From: Streptomyces sp. PCS3-D2
Lineage (GTDB): Bacteria; Actinomycetota; Actinomycetes; Streptomycetales; Streptomycetaceae
DNA: 64,000 nucleotides
NCBI RefSeq assembly: GCF_000612545.2
Contig: NZ_CP097800.1
Coordinates: 806,001 to 870,000, forward strand
Reading direction: 5' to 3'
Under the pieces are notes generated by a model. The model did no database searches and was not told the origin of the DNA. It saw only the letters and a program-made list of their open reading frames with translations. The position numbers were made by a program, and so were the translations under genes. Positions 8,972-16,989 of this stretch are shown here, one piece after another. How positions within the stretch are numbered: position 1 is the first letter of the stretch; the number at the start of each line of letters is the position of its first letter.

Positions 8972-9148
8972 CATCGACACCGTTGTGTCAAGCCGGTGAG
9001 TCGCGGCGCAACCCCACGGTGAACCGGGCGCACGATCCCTCAGACGGCGCGCTTCTCGCCACAGCTGCGCACTGCGGTTCCGCCAGCGGCACGGGCGACG
9101 GATGCGGAGCGTGACCCCCCGCGGCTGTCCTTCACGCCGAGAAACCAG

Positions 9149-9154
9149 TAACCT
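9149..9154 (+). promoter_or_regulatory. -10 box (TAACCT) placed for a leaderless mRNA
   Basis: TAACCT fits TANNNT and ends 7 bases before the ATG at 9162, which has no Shine-Dalgarno sequence. Confidence 0.45.
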
Positions 9155-9161
9155 CCCCGCA

Positions 9162-9626
9162 ATGACGGCACTTTCACAGCACAGCAACGGCTACACGGAG
9201 CAACCGGGCCGCGACGGCGCCACCGCCACCACGGAGGCCGATCCGCGCGCCCTCGGGCCGGTACGGACCGAGTACGCCCCGGATCCCGACGGCGACCCCG
9301 ACCCCGGCGAGATCGTGTGGACCTGGGTGCCCTTCGAGGAGAACGACGGCCGCGGCAAGGACCGGCCGGTGCTGGTCGTGGCCCGCGAGCCGGGCGGCCC
9401 GACGCTGTTCGCCGTACAGCTGTCCAGCAAGCGGCACGACCACGACCACGAATGGGTGCCGATCGGGACGGGCCCGTGGGACAGCGCGGGTCGGGAGTCG
9501 TGGGTGGACGTCGACCGGGTGCTGCGGGTGCACGAGTCGGGGATGCGGCGGGAGGCCTGCGCACTGGACCGGGGACGCTTCGGACTCGTGGTGAACCGGC
9601 TGCGCGAGCGCTACGGCTGGCAGTAG
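9162..9626 (+). CDS. PemK/MazF-like protein without adjacent antitoxin
   Basis: A 154-residue protein. The first ~45 residues are polar and probably disordered. The rest has the PemK/MazF fold signature: PGEIVWTWVPFEE at the start, KDRPVLVV next, and a C-terminal RESWVDVDRVLRV. Toxic family members are endoribonucleases, but many streptomycete members are single genes of unknown activity. No small antitoxin gene flanks it. The ATG at 9162 is preferred because it sits 7 bases after a TANNNT box; an upstream in-frame ATG at 9102 has no good ribosome site either. A strong hairpin follows the stop. Confidence 0.68.
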   Translation: MTALSQHSNGYTEQPGRDGATATTEADPRALGPVRTEYAPDPDGDPDPGEIVWTWVPFEENDGRGKDRPVLVVAREPGGPTLFAVQLSSKRHDHDHEWVPIGTGPWDSAGRESWVDVDRVLRVHESGMRREACALDRGRFGLVVNRLRERYGWQ

Positions 9627-9643
9627 CCGCGGGAACGCACCGG

Positions 9644-9667
9644 GCCGGGACGGCGAACCGTCCCGGC
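9644..9667 (+). terminator. intrinsic terminator after PemK-like gene
   Basis: GCCGGGACGG at 9644-9653 and CCGTCCCGGC at 9658-9667 form a perfect 10-bp stem with a CGAA tetraloop, 18 bases after the stop. The remaining 215 bases to 9882 contain no gene that I can support. Confidence 0.75.
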
Positions 9668-9882
9668 TGCGCGGCACCCGCCGCCCGGCGGCCTTTCCGA
9701 ACCGGCGGGCCCACGCCACGGCGGGGCCGGCGACCGCCTGGCGACCGCGGCCCGGCCGCAGCGGCTCAACGGCACAGCCGGGCCGGCGGGCTCCCGACCC
9801 GGCAGGCTCCCGGCCCGGCGGCAGCCGCGGCGGCTCCGGCGGCCCGGCCGCCCGTTCCGGTGGACGCCGGGGCTCCCCGGCG

Positions 9883-10737
9883 TCAGGCAGCGAAGTCCGC
9901 GAAGGCCCGCTCGAAGGCTTCCCGGGTGTCCGGCTTGCGGTCCAGCACCGCGAACACCACCCGTTCGAAGGTCCCCGCGAACCGGCCCGCCAGCAGCCCG
10001 CGGAAGGCCTCGGCCACCTCGGCCGGGTCATTGCGGAACACCCCGCACCCCCAGGCCCCCAGCACCAGCAGCCGGTACCCGTGCGACGCCGCCACCTCCA
10101 GGACGAGCTCCGCGCGCCGGGCCAGCGCCGCGGGGATCTCGGCGGCCCGCTCCGGCTCCTGCCGCAGGATCGTGCCCGCGTTCGGGGCGGGCGAGGTCAG
10201 GAAACCGGCCAGGAACGGCGACTCCATCAGTTCGCCCCGGTCGTCGCGGAAAACCGGCACCCCGGGCGAGTGGATCACCCGGTCGGTGTAGAAGGTGCTG
10301 ACTTCCGCGCGGTGCACCTCGTAGTACTCCGCGGCCTCCAGCAGCGTCTCGTACAGGGCGGACGCACGGCACAGAGCCTCCTCCTGCGCCTTGGCCCCGC
10401 GGACGTAGCCGCCCCCGGGATTTCGGGCCGAGGCGAAGTTCAGGACCGCCACCGACGCCCCGGCCGACCCCGCCTCCGGGTCCCCGGGAGCACCCTCCGC
10501 GAGCCTACGGGCCGCGACCGTACTGCTCTCCCCCGTGACCTCGACGGCCGTCGCCAGGCCTCCACCCACCAGCCCTTCGCCTGGAATGACCTGGTTCGGT
10601 CCATATATCCTGGTTCCCGCCTTGGCGTCCGCCAGGGCGGCGGCGAGCGGAACCTGCCGCCCCGACCGCGTCCGGTAGCCGCCGGACGCCAGGATTTCCG
10701 CGTTCTCCCGCGCGATCTCGCGCAATCTGCTGCTCAC
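9883..10737 (-). CDS. TIGR02452/PARG-like macrodomain protein
   Basis: A 284-residue protein of the bacterial poly(ADP-ribose) glycohydrolase-like family. The catalytic signature is visible: the glycine loop N106-PGGG at 108-110 and the paired acids Q118-E119-E120 in AKAQEEALCR. In characterised PARGs the second Glu hydrolyses ribose-ribose or ADP-ribose linkages. The macrodomain core follows, with VIHSPGVPVFRDD and LGAWGCGVFRNDP. The start is GTG at 10737 with AGGA 8-11 bases upstream; an in-frame ATG further up lacks a ribosome site. It is divergent from egtA across about 110 bases, so the promoters are adjacent. The substrate in vivo is unknown. Confidence 0.87.
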   Translation of the reverse strand: MSSRLREIARENAEILASGGYRTRSGRQVPLAAALADAKAGTRIYGPNQVIPGEGLVGGGLATAVEVTGESSTVAARRLAEGAPGDPEAGSAGASVAVLNFASARNPGGGYVRGAKAQEEALCRASALYETLLEAAEYYEVHRAEVSTFYTDRVIHSPGVPVFRDDRGELMESPFLAGFLTSPAPNAGTILRQEPERAAEIPAALARRAELVLEVAASHGYRLLVLGAWGCGVFRNDPAEVAEAFRGLLAGRFAGTFERVVFAVLDRKPDTREAFERAFADFAA

Positions 10738-10845
10738 GCCGCCATCCTGTGCAAGCCCGTTCCCCGGCGGCAATGGGTTTTGTGCCCGGAGGAGGGGTAG
10801 ACACGGGTGATGTCACGGCCGACGACAGGAGAAGAGGACCCGGTC

Positions 10846-12159
10846 ATGCCCTTCGACCCACCCGTTCCCCCGCCCATGCCTGACACTCCCCCCTCGCCCG
10901 CGATCAGCGAGACGGAGGCGGAGCACCTGATCCACGGAATCTGCTTCAAGACCGGTCCCCCCCGCCTCATCGGCGCCGAACTCGAATGGCTGGTCCTGGA
11001 CGCCGAGCGGCCGGGACTGCGCGTGACACCCGAACGGCTCCGAGCGGCTCACGCCGCGGCCCGCGCACTGGCCCTGAACTCGCGGGTGACCGTCGAACCC
11101 GGCGGCCAGCTGGAGCTCAGCTCGGCCCCCGCCACCTCCCTCACCGGCTGCGTCGGCCTCCTCCAGGACGACCTCACCGCCGTCCGGGCCGCCCTGCGGG
11201 AGCAGGGGCTCGTCCTGCACGGCCTCGGTCGCGATCCCCGCCTCCCGTACCACCGGCTGCTGAACAGCCCGCGCTACGACGCGATGGAGGCCTACTTCGA
11301 CCGCACCGGCCCGGCCGGCCGCACCATGATGTGCGCCTCCGCCTCCGTGCAGGTCTGCGTGGACGCCGGCCACGAGGAGCCCGGCGTGCTCGGCCACGGC
11401 CGGCGCTGGCGCCTCGCCCACCTGCTGGGCGCGGTCCTGGTGGCAGCGTTCGCCAACTCCCCCGCGCACGAAGGCCCGTATGCCGGATGGCGCTGCTCCC
11501 GGCAGGGGATCTGGAACGACCTGGACAGCCGGCGCACGCTCGCCCCGCCGCTGGAGGCGGATCCACGGGACGGCTGGGTGCGCCAGGCACTGGACACCGA
11601 GGTGATGTGCGTACGGTCGCAGGAGGGCGAGGCGTGGGGCGTCCCGCGCGGGACGACCTTCCGCGACTGGCTGCGCGCGGGCGACGGGAACCAGGCCCTG
11701 CGGGCCCCCACCGCCGAGGATCTCGACTACCACCTCACCACGCTGTTCCCGCCCGTGCGACCGCGCGGTCACATGGAGTTGCGCATGATCGACGCACAGC
11801 CCGGCGACGACGGCTGGCTGGTACCGGTGGCCGTCGTACACGCGCTGTTCGACGACCCGGAGGCCGCCGAGACCGCCTACCGGGTGACCAAGGCACTGGC
11901 CGACTCCTACGGCTCGCAGCCCGCGCCCCGCAACCCGCTGTGGCGGTCCGCCGCCCGCAACGGCCTGGCCGATCCCGAGCTGCGGGCGGCCGCCAAGACC
12001 TGCTTCCGCGCGGCCGCGGAGGCACTGCCCCGGCTCGGCGCGACCACGCACGTCCGGGACGCCGTCGGCGCCTTCAACGAACGCTTCGTGCGGCGCGGCC
12101 GATGTCCGGGTGACGAACCGCCGCAGCTGCGGCCCGAAGGGAAGGAGGACCTGAGGTGA
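10846..12159 (+). CDS. egtA: glutamate-cysteine ligase of ergothioneine biosynthesis
   Basis: A 437-residue GCS2-family ATP-dependent ligase that makes gamma-glutamylcysteine, the sulfur donor used by EgtB. The conserved substrate stretch GAELEWLVLD near residue 45 and the later RPRGHMELRMIDAQPGDDG are typical of EgtA. Three starts are possible. The ATG at 10846 has AGAGGA 7 bases upstream and is chosen; GTG/ATG at 10807/10810 would add 12-13 residues and has GGAGG 11-14 bases upstream. It is first of four genes with 4-base or shorter overlaps, so egtABCD is one translationally coupled operon. Confidence 0.9.
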   Translation: MPFDPPVPPPMPDTPPSPAISETEAEHLIHGICFKTGPPRLIGAELEWLVLDAERPGLRVTPERLRAAHAAARALALNSRVTVEPGGQLELSSAPATSLTGCVGLLQDDLTAVRAALREQGLVLHGLGRDPRLPYHRLLNSPRYDAMEAYFDRTGPAGRTMMCASASVQVCVDAGHEEPGVLGHGRRWRLAHLLGAVLVAAFANSPAHEGPYAGWRCSRQGIWNDLDSRRTLAPPLEADPRDGWVRQALDTEVMCVRSQEGEAWGVPRGTTFRDWLRAGDGNQALRAPTAEDLDYHLTTLFPPVRPRGHMELRMIDAQPGDDGWLVPVAVVHALFDDPEAAETAYRVTKALADSYGSQPAPRNPLWRSAARNGLADPELRAAAKTCFRAAAEALPRLGATTHVRDAVGAFNERFVRRGRCPGDEPPQLRPEGKEDLR

Positions 12160-13460
12160 CCACCGAATCCCACCCCGGGCTGCGGGAACGGGCGGCCGCC
12201 TCACTGACGGCCGCGCGGGCCAGGACGGCGGCGCTCACTGACGCGGTGACCGACGCCGACCTGACCGCCCAGCACTCTCCCCTGATGTCGCCGCTGGTCT
12301 GGGACCTGGCGCACATCGGGAACCAGGAGGAGCTCTGGCTGCTCCGGCGGGTGGCCGGACGCGAGTCGATGCACCCGGAGATCGACCCCCTCTACGACGC
12401 TTTCGAGCATCCGCGCGCCGAGCGTCCGAAGCTGCCGCTGCTGGGGCCCGAGCAGGCCCGCCGGTACGCGGCCGAGGTGCGCGGCCGGGTCTTCGACCTG
12501 CTGGAGAGCACCCCGCTGGAGGGCAGTGCGCTGCTCGACGACGGCTTCGCCTTCGGGATGATCGCCCAGCACGAGCAGCAGCACGACGAGACCATGTTGA
12601 TCACCCATCAACTCCGGCGGGGCGCACCCGTGCTGACCGCCCCTGAGCCGGACGCCCCCTACGCCCCTCCTGCCGCCGCCGAGGTCCTCATACCCGCGGG
12701 CCCCTTCACGATGGGCACGTCCGCCGAGCCCTGGGCGCTCGACAACGAACGGCCGGCACACGAGCGGGAGACCGCGGCGTTCTGGATGGACACGCTGCCG
12801 GTGACGAACGCGGCGTACCGCGCCTTCATCGCCGACGGGGGCTACCGCGAACCCCGCTGGTGGGAGGCGGCAGGCTGGGAGCAGGTCCGCCGGCACTCCA
12901 TCGAGGCGCCGCTCTTCTGGTACCGGGAGGGCGGGCAGTGGCTGCGCCGCCGTTTCGGGGTGACCGAGCCCGTCCCTGATGAAGAACCGGTTCTGCACGT
13001 CAGCTGGTACGAGGCGGACGCCTACGCCCGCTGGGCGGGGCGCCGACTGCCCACCGAGACGGAATGGGAGAAGGCGGCCCGCTTCGATCCCGCGACCGGC
13101 CGCTCGGCCCGCTACCCGTGGGGCGACGGCGACCCGACCCCCGTGCACGCCAACCTGGGGCAGCGGCATCTGCGCCCGTCCCGTGCGGGCAGCTACCCGG
13201 CCGGGGCGTCCCCGCTCGGGGTGCGCCAGCTGATCGGCGACGTCTGGGAATGGACGGCGTCCGACTTCCTGCCCTATCCGGGCTTCCGCCCCTTCCCCTA
13301 CCGGGAGTACTCGGAGGTGTTCTTCGGCCCGGAACACAAGGTGCTGCGGGGCGGTTCCTTCGCGGTGGACCCGGTGGCCTGCCGGGGCACCTTCCGCAAC
13401 TGGGACCTGCCGGTGCGCCGGCAGATCTTCTCCGGATTCCGCACCGCGAGGGACGTCTGA
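12156..13460 (+). CDS. egtB: ergothioneine sulfoxide synthase (iron-dependent)
   Basis: A 434-residue enzyme that uses O2 and non-heme iron to join gamma-glutamylcysteine to hercynine, giving the sulfoxide. The N-terminal DinB-like domain holds the three-histidine iron site: H53 in LAHIGNQEE, H139 and H143 in QHEQQHDE. The C-terminal half is a formylglycine-generating-enzyme-like fold (IPAGPFTMGTS, LPTETEWEKAAR, GDVWEWT, LRGGSFA). The GTG start overlaps the egtA stop in GTGA. All key residues are present and the length is normal. Confidence 0.95.
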   Translation: MTTESHPGLRERAAASLTAARARTAALTDAVTDADLTAQHSPLMSPLVWDLAHIGNQEELWLLRRVAGRESMHPEIDPLYDAFEHPRAERPKLPLLGPEQARRYAAEVRGRVFDLLESTPLEGSALLDDGFAFGMIAQHEQQHDETMLITHQLRRGAPVLTAPEPDAPYAPPAAAEVLIPAGPFTMGTSAEPWALDNERPAHERETAAFWMDTLPVTNAAYRAFIADGGYREPRWWEAAGWEQVRRHSIEAPLFWYREGGQWLRRRFGVTEPVPDEEPVLHVSWYEADAYARWAGRRLPTETEWEKAARFDPATGRSARYPWGDGDPTPVHANLGQRHLRPSRAGSYPAGASPLGVRQLIGDVWEWTASDFLPYPGFRPFPYREYSEVFFGPEHKVLRGGSFAVDPVACRGTFRNWDLPVRRQIFSGFRTARDV

Positions 13461-14218
13461 TGTGCCGTCATCTCGCCTATCTCGGTCCGGTGGTGCCGCT
13501 CGGGAGGCTGCTGAGCGAGCCCGAGCACTCACTGGTGCGCCAGTCCTGGGAGCCGCGCCGCCAGCAGCACGGCACGGTCAACGCCGACGGGTTCGGCATC
13601 GGCTGGTACGCCGAGGGCGACCCGGTACCCGCCCGCTACCGCCGCGCCGGGCCGATCTGGGGCGACCTGGCCCTCACCGACCTCGCCCGGGTGGTACGCA
13701 GCGGGGCCCTGCTGGCCGCCGTACGGGACGCCACCCTGGCCGGGGCCGACGGGGAGGCCGCGGCCGCCCCGTTCACGGACGGGCCGTGGCTCTTCAGCCA
13801 CAACGGCGCGGTGCCCGGCTGGCCCACGTCGGCGGCCCCGGTCGCCGCGGCGCTGCCGCCCGAGGAACTGCTCCAGCTGGCGGCCCGTACGGATTCGGCG
13901 CTGGTCTGGGCCCTGGTACGGCGCCGGCTGCGGGCCGGGGACGACCTCGGCACGGCGCTCGCCGAGCCCGTGCGGGAGCTGTCCTCGGTCGCGCCCGGCT
14001 CCCGGCTGAACCTGCTGCTCACCGACGGCGCGGCGATCGCCGCGACGGCCTGGGGCGATTCGCTCTGGTATCTGGCCGATCCGGGGGCGGGGCGCACCGT
14101 GGTGGCGTCCGAGCCGTACGACGACGACTCCCGGTGGTGCGAAGTGCCCGACCGGACCCTGCTGACCGCCACCCGTTCGCGGGTCCGCCTGACCCCGCTC
14201 AAGGAGAACCGCACGTGA
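13460..14218 (+). CDS. egtC: ergothioneine biosynthesis glutamine amidotransferase-type hydrolase
   Basis: A 252-residue class II (Ntn) amidohydrolase that removes glutamate from the gamma-glutamyl sulfoxide made by EgtB. The protein begins MCRHLAYLG, so Cys2 becomes the N-terminal nucleophile after methionine removal. Other conserved pieces are NADGFGIGWY, LFSHNGAVPGW and the ASEPYDDD loop near the C-terminus. Its ATG shares one base with the egtB TGA (TGATG). Confidence 0.94.
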   Translation: MCRHLAYLGPVVPLGRLLSEPEHSLVRQSWEPRRQQHGTVNADGFGIGWYAEGDPVPARYRRAGPIWGDLALTDLARVVRSGALLAAVRDATLAGADGEAAAAPFTDGPWLFSHNGAVPGWPTSAAPVAAALPPEELLQLAARTDSALVWALVRRRLRAGDDLGTALAEPVRELSSVAPGSRLNLLLTDGAAIAATAWGDSLWYLADPGAGRTVVASEPYDDDSRWCEVPDRTLLTATRSRVRLTPLKENRT

Positions 14219-15195
14219 ACAGCTTTCAGTTGACCCGGACCCTCGACGAGGACGCTGCGGAGACCGCACTGCGCGCGGACGTGCTGCAAGGGCTGACCCG
14301 TACGCCCAAGGTGCTGCCGCCCAAGTGGTTCTACGACGCGCGGGGCAGTGAGCTCTTCGAGGAGATCACCCGGCTGCCCGAGTACTACCCGACCCGTGCG
14401 GAGCGCGAGATCCTGCTGGAGCGGGCTCGGGAGATCGCCTCGGGGAGCGGCGCCCGTACCCTGGTCGAGCTGGGGTCCGGTTCCTCCGAGAAGACCCGGC
14501 ACCTGATCGAGGCGATGCCCGCGCTGGAGATGTACGTACCGGTGGACGTGAGCGAGAGCGCCCTGCGGGGGGCGGCCACCGCACTGCTCGCCGACCATCC
14601 GGGGTTGCGGGTGCACGCCATGCTGGCCGATTTCACCCGTGCGCTGGAGCTGCCGGACTCCCCCGGCCCGCGGCTGGTGGTGTTCCTGGGCGGCACCATC
14701 GGAAACCTGCTGCCTCCGGAGCGGGCGGTGTTCCTGGCGTCCGTGCGGGCGATGCTGTCGCCCGGGGACGCGCTACTGATGGGCACGGACCTGGTGAAGG
14801 ACGAGGCCGTGCTGGTGACGGCGTACGACGACGCCCGGGGGGTGACGGCCGAGTTCAACAAGAACGTGCTGGCGGTCATCAACCGGGAGTTGGACGCCGA
14901 TTTCCACACCGCCGACTTCGAGCACGTGGCGGTGTGGAACAGGGAGCAGGAGTGGATCGAGATGCGGCTGCGGGCCCGGTCAGAGCTGACGGTGAAGGTC
15001 AGGGACCTGGATCTGGTGGTCGCCTTCGCGGAGGGTGAGGAGATCCTGACGGAGGTGTCGGCGAAGTTCCGTCAGGAGGGCGTGCGCAAGGAGCTGGCCG
15101 CGGCCGGACTGGAGCTGACCCAGTGGTGGACGGACGCGGCCGGCCGCTTCGCGCTGTCCCTGTCGGTCGCCGACGGGCCGGTGGGCCGGGCCTGA
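14215..15195 (+). CDS. egtD: L-histidine N(alpha)-methyltransferase
   Basis: A 326-residue SAM-dependent methyltransferase that trimethylates histidine to hercynine, the first committed step. The SAM loop is LVELGSGSSEKTR at about residues 81-93, and FLGGTIGNL follows in the mid-domain. The C-terminal region with EFNKNVLAVINRELDADF is typical of EgtD. The GTG start overlaps the egtC stop in GTGA. No egtE (C-S lyase) follows, which is usual in actinobacteria, where another lyase may supply the step. The 3' end overlaps the OlsA-like frame on the other strand by 124 bases. Confidence 0.95.
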   Translation: MNSFQLTRTLDEDAAETALRADVLQGLTRTPKVLPPKWFYDARGSELFEEITRLPEYYPTRAEREILLERAREIASGSGARTLVELGSGSSEKTRHLIEAMPALEMYVPVDVSESALRGAATALLADHPGLRVHAMLADFTRALELPDSPGPRLVVFLGGTIGNLLPPERAVFLASVRAMLSPGDALLMGTDLVKDEAVLVTAYDDARGVTAEFNKNVLAVINRELDADFHTADFEHVAVWNREQEWIEMRLRARSELTVKVRDLDLVVAFAEGEEILTEVSAKFRQEGVRKELAAAGLELTQWWTDAAGRFALSLSVADGPVGRA

Positions 15196-16016
15196 TCGGG
15201 CGTGGCCGGCCGTGTCGCCTCCGGAGCACGGCCGGCCACGGCCCGCTGGGCCGCCGCAGCGAGGTCCCGCCGGTCCGTGTACCGGCCCGGCGGGATCCGC
15301 GGCAGCAGCGTGACCTCGGCCCGGATCCCGCGGGCGCGGGCGATCCGCCACAGCGAGGCGGTGAGCGGGTCGTCCCCGACGAAGGCGGGCGCGCCGGCCG
15401 GAGTGCCGTCGGCCTGGAGGTAGGCGAGATGCACGGGCTGTACGGGGACCCTCGCGTCCAATGCGGACTGGAAGGCGGCCCGGCGGAAGGGGCCCCGGGC
15501 GCGCCCGCACCAGGTGGAGCCCTCGGGGAAGACGGTGACGCGGTCGCCGGCGAGCAGCGCGCGGGTCATCGTGGTGACGGTGGCGGGCAGTGCGCGGATC
15601 CGGTCGCGCTCGATGAACAGGGTCCCGGCCCGGGCGGCGAGGCGGCCGAGGACGGGCCAGGCCCGGATGTCGCTCTTGGCCAGCATCCGGCTGGGCAGGA
15701 CTGCGGCGACGAGCGGGATGTCGAGCCAGGAGATGTGGTTGGCGACGAGCAGGCGGCCGCCGCGCCGGCCCGCGCTGCCGTGCACGCTGATCCGTATGCC
15801 GAAGGCGCGCACCAGCGCGGCCGACCAGGCGCGTATCACCGCGTGCCGGGGGCCGGCCGGCAGCAGCCGGACCGGCGGGGCGCCCAGGATCCCCAGCAGG
15901 ATCAGGGCCACGGCGCCGGTGAGCCGCAGCACCGCGTGCGGAAGGCTCGCGGTGCGCCCCTCGTGGCCGGCGCAGGCCTCGGGGGTGCAGGGCGAGGTGG
16001 GCAGCCAGACGCTCAT
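15072..16016 (-). CDS. olsA: lysophospholipid-type acyltransferase, OlsA-like
   Basis: A 314-residue PlsC-family O-acyltransferase. It has the HX4D motif H94-I-S-W-L-D99 and the FPEGS motif at 163-167, with a hydrophobic helix near residues 30-46. Its ATG at 16016 overlaps the stop of the upstream GNAT-type N-acyltransferase in ATGA. That N-acyl plus O-acyl pairing is the arrangement of OlsB and OlsA, which make lyso-ornithine lipid and then ornithine lipid. The symbol is assigned from this pairing; an ordinary lysophosphatidate acyltransferase is the alternative. The last ~41 codons lie antisense to egtD, and the frame runs through the egt terminator, so the C-terminal tail is probably not conserved. 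Confidence 0.78.
   Translation of the reverse strand: MSVWLPTSPCTPEACAGHEGRTASLPHAVLRLTGAVALILLGILGAPPVRLLPAGPRHAVIRAWSAALVRAFGIRISVHGSAGRRGGRLLVANHISWLDIPLVAAVLPSRMLAKSDIRAWPVLGRLAARAGTLFIERDRIRALPATVTTMTRALLAGDRVTVFPEGSTWCGRARGPFRRAAFQSALDARVPVQPVHLAYLQADGTPAGAPAFVGDDPLTASLWRIARARGIRAEVTLLPRIPPGRYTDRRDLAAAAQRAVAGRAPEATRPATPDQARPTGPSATDRDSAKRPAASVHHWVSSSPAAASSLRTPS
15201..15240 (+). terminator. intrinsic terminator of the egtABCD operon
   Basis: CGTGGCCGGCCGTG at 15201-15214 and CACGGCCGGCCACG at 15227-15240 form a perfect 14-bp stem with a 12-base loop, 5 bases after the egtD stop. It lies inside the convergent OlsA-like reading frame. Confidence 0.85.
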
Positions 16017-16834
16017 GCGCCCGGGATGAGCGAACGGAAGTGCTTGAGGTAGCGCGGGTTGGTCCGGCGCAGGGAGAGCAGGACGTACAGGTCGGCGCAT
16101 CCGAACCCGGCGTCGAAGGCGGGCTCGCCGCAGACCCAGGCGCCCAGGCGCAGGTAGCCGCGCAGCAGCGGTGGCAGTTCCATGCGGTCCGGGAAGGCGA
16201 TGCCTTCGGGCTTCCACGGGACGTGCGGGGTGACCCGGTACTCCTCGGGTGCGGGGCTGCGGGTGAGGGCGCGCTCGCGGGTGGCCGCGGCGAGGACGCC
16301 GCCGTCGGCGAGCGGTATCGAGCAGCAGCCGGCGAGCCAGTTGTGTCCGGTGCGGTCCATGTAGTGGGCGAGACCGGCCCAGATGAGGGCGATGACGGCG
16401 CCGTTGCGGTGGTCGGGGTGCACGCAGGAGCGGCCGACCTCGACGAGGTCGGGGCGGATCGGTGCGAGCGCGGAGAGGTCGAACTCTCCCTCGGAATAGA
16501 GCCGGCCCGCGACGGCGGCGCGCTCGGGGGGCAGCAGCCGGTAGGTGCCGACGACCTGCTCGGCCTCCTCGTCGACGACGAGGAGGTGGTCGCAGTAGGC
16601 GTCGAAGGCGTCGGCGTCGAGGCCCGGCTCGGGGCCGTCGAGGCGGGCACCGAGCTCGCCTGCGAAGACCTGGTGGCGCAGGCGCTGGGCGGCCCTCACC
16701 TCGTCCTCGTCGCGGGCCAGGCGAACGGTGTAGTGGGGGCCGGGGGCGGCGGCCTTGGCCGGGGCGGGTTCGGGGGCGAGGAGGGGGGAGGCGGGCGCCG
16801 TGGAGAGGGAAGGGGACAGGGGTGCGATGGTCAT
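16013..16834 (-). CDS. olsB: GNAT-type N-acyltransferase, OlsB-like
   Basis: A 273-residue protein with an OlsB/hemolysin-like acyltransferase domain from about residue 35. Conserved stretches are AAQRLRHQVFAGELGA, DAYCDHLLVVDEE, VGTYRLLPPE, EVGRSCVHPDHRNGAVI and LAGCCSIPL. OlsB proteins transfer a 3-hydroxyacyl chain from acyl carrier protein to the alpha-amino group of ornithine. About 30 Ala/Pro-rich residues precede the domain. The ATG at 16834 has AGGAG 6 bases upstream. It is coupled to the OlsA-like gene by a 4-base overlap, so the pair probably makes ornithine lipids, phosphorus-free membrane lipids useful under phosphate limitation. Confidence 0.82.
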   Translation of the reverse strand: MTIAPLSPSLSTAPASPLLAPEPAPAKAAAPGPHYTVRLARDEDEVRAAQRLRHQVFAGELGARLDGPEPGLDADAFDAYCDHLLVVDEEAEQVVGTYRLLPPERAAVAGRLYSEGEFDLSALAPIRPDLVEVGRSCVHPDHRNGAVIALIWAGLAHYMDRTGHNWLAGCCSIPLADGGVLAAATRERALTRSPAPEEYRVTPHVPWKPEGIAFPDRMELPPLLRGYLRLGAWVCGEPAFDAGFGCADLYVLLSLRRTNPRYLKHFRSLIPGA

Positions 16835-16933
16835 GGCGGCTCCTGAACCGGGCACGGAGGGCCAGGCCGGCCGGGGTGGCCTGGCTCCTCTACTTCTTCC
16901 GTGACCGGCTGGATTCGACGTGACCGCTCTGCG

Positions 16934-16982
16934 GCCCTCGGGTGTGCGAACGGCGAACTCGCCGGTACCACGCCCCGAGGGC
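16934..16982 (-). terminator. nested hairpin after solute-binding protein gene
   Basis: GCCCTCGGG at 16934-16942 pairs with CCCGAGGGC at 16974-16982. Inside the loop, CGGCGA at 16951-16956 pairs with TCGCCG at 16959-16964. It begins 7 bases past the stop of the leftward gene at 16990 and separates it from olsB. Confidence 0.6.
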
Positions 16983-16989
16983 GCCTGGA

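Noticed and set aside
9102-9626. Toxin-antitoxin module around the PemK-like gene
   Set aside because: No antitoxin-sized coding frame with good codon bias lies within 150 bases on either side.
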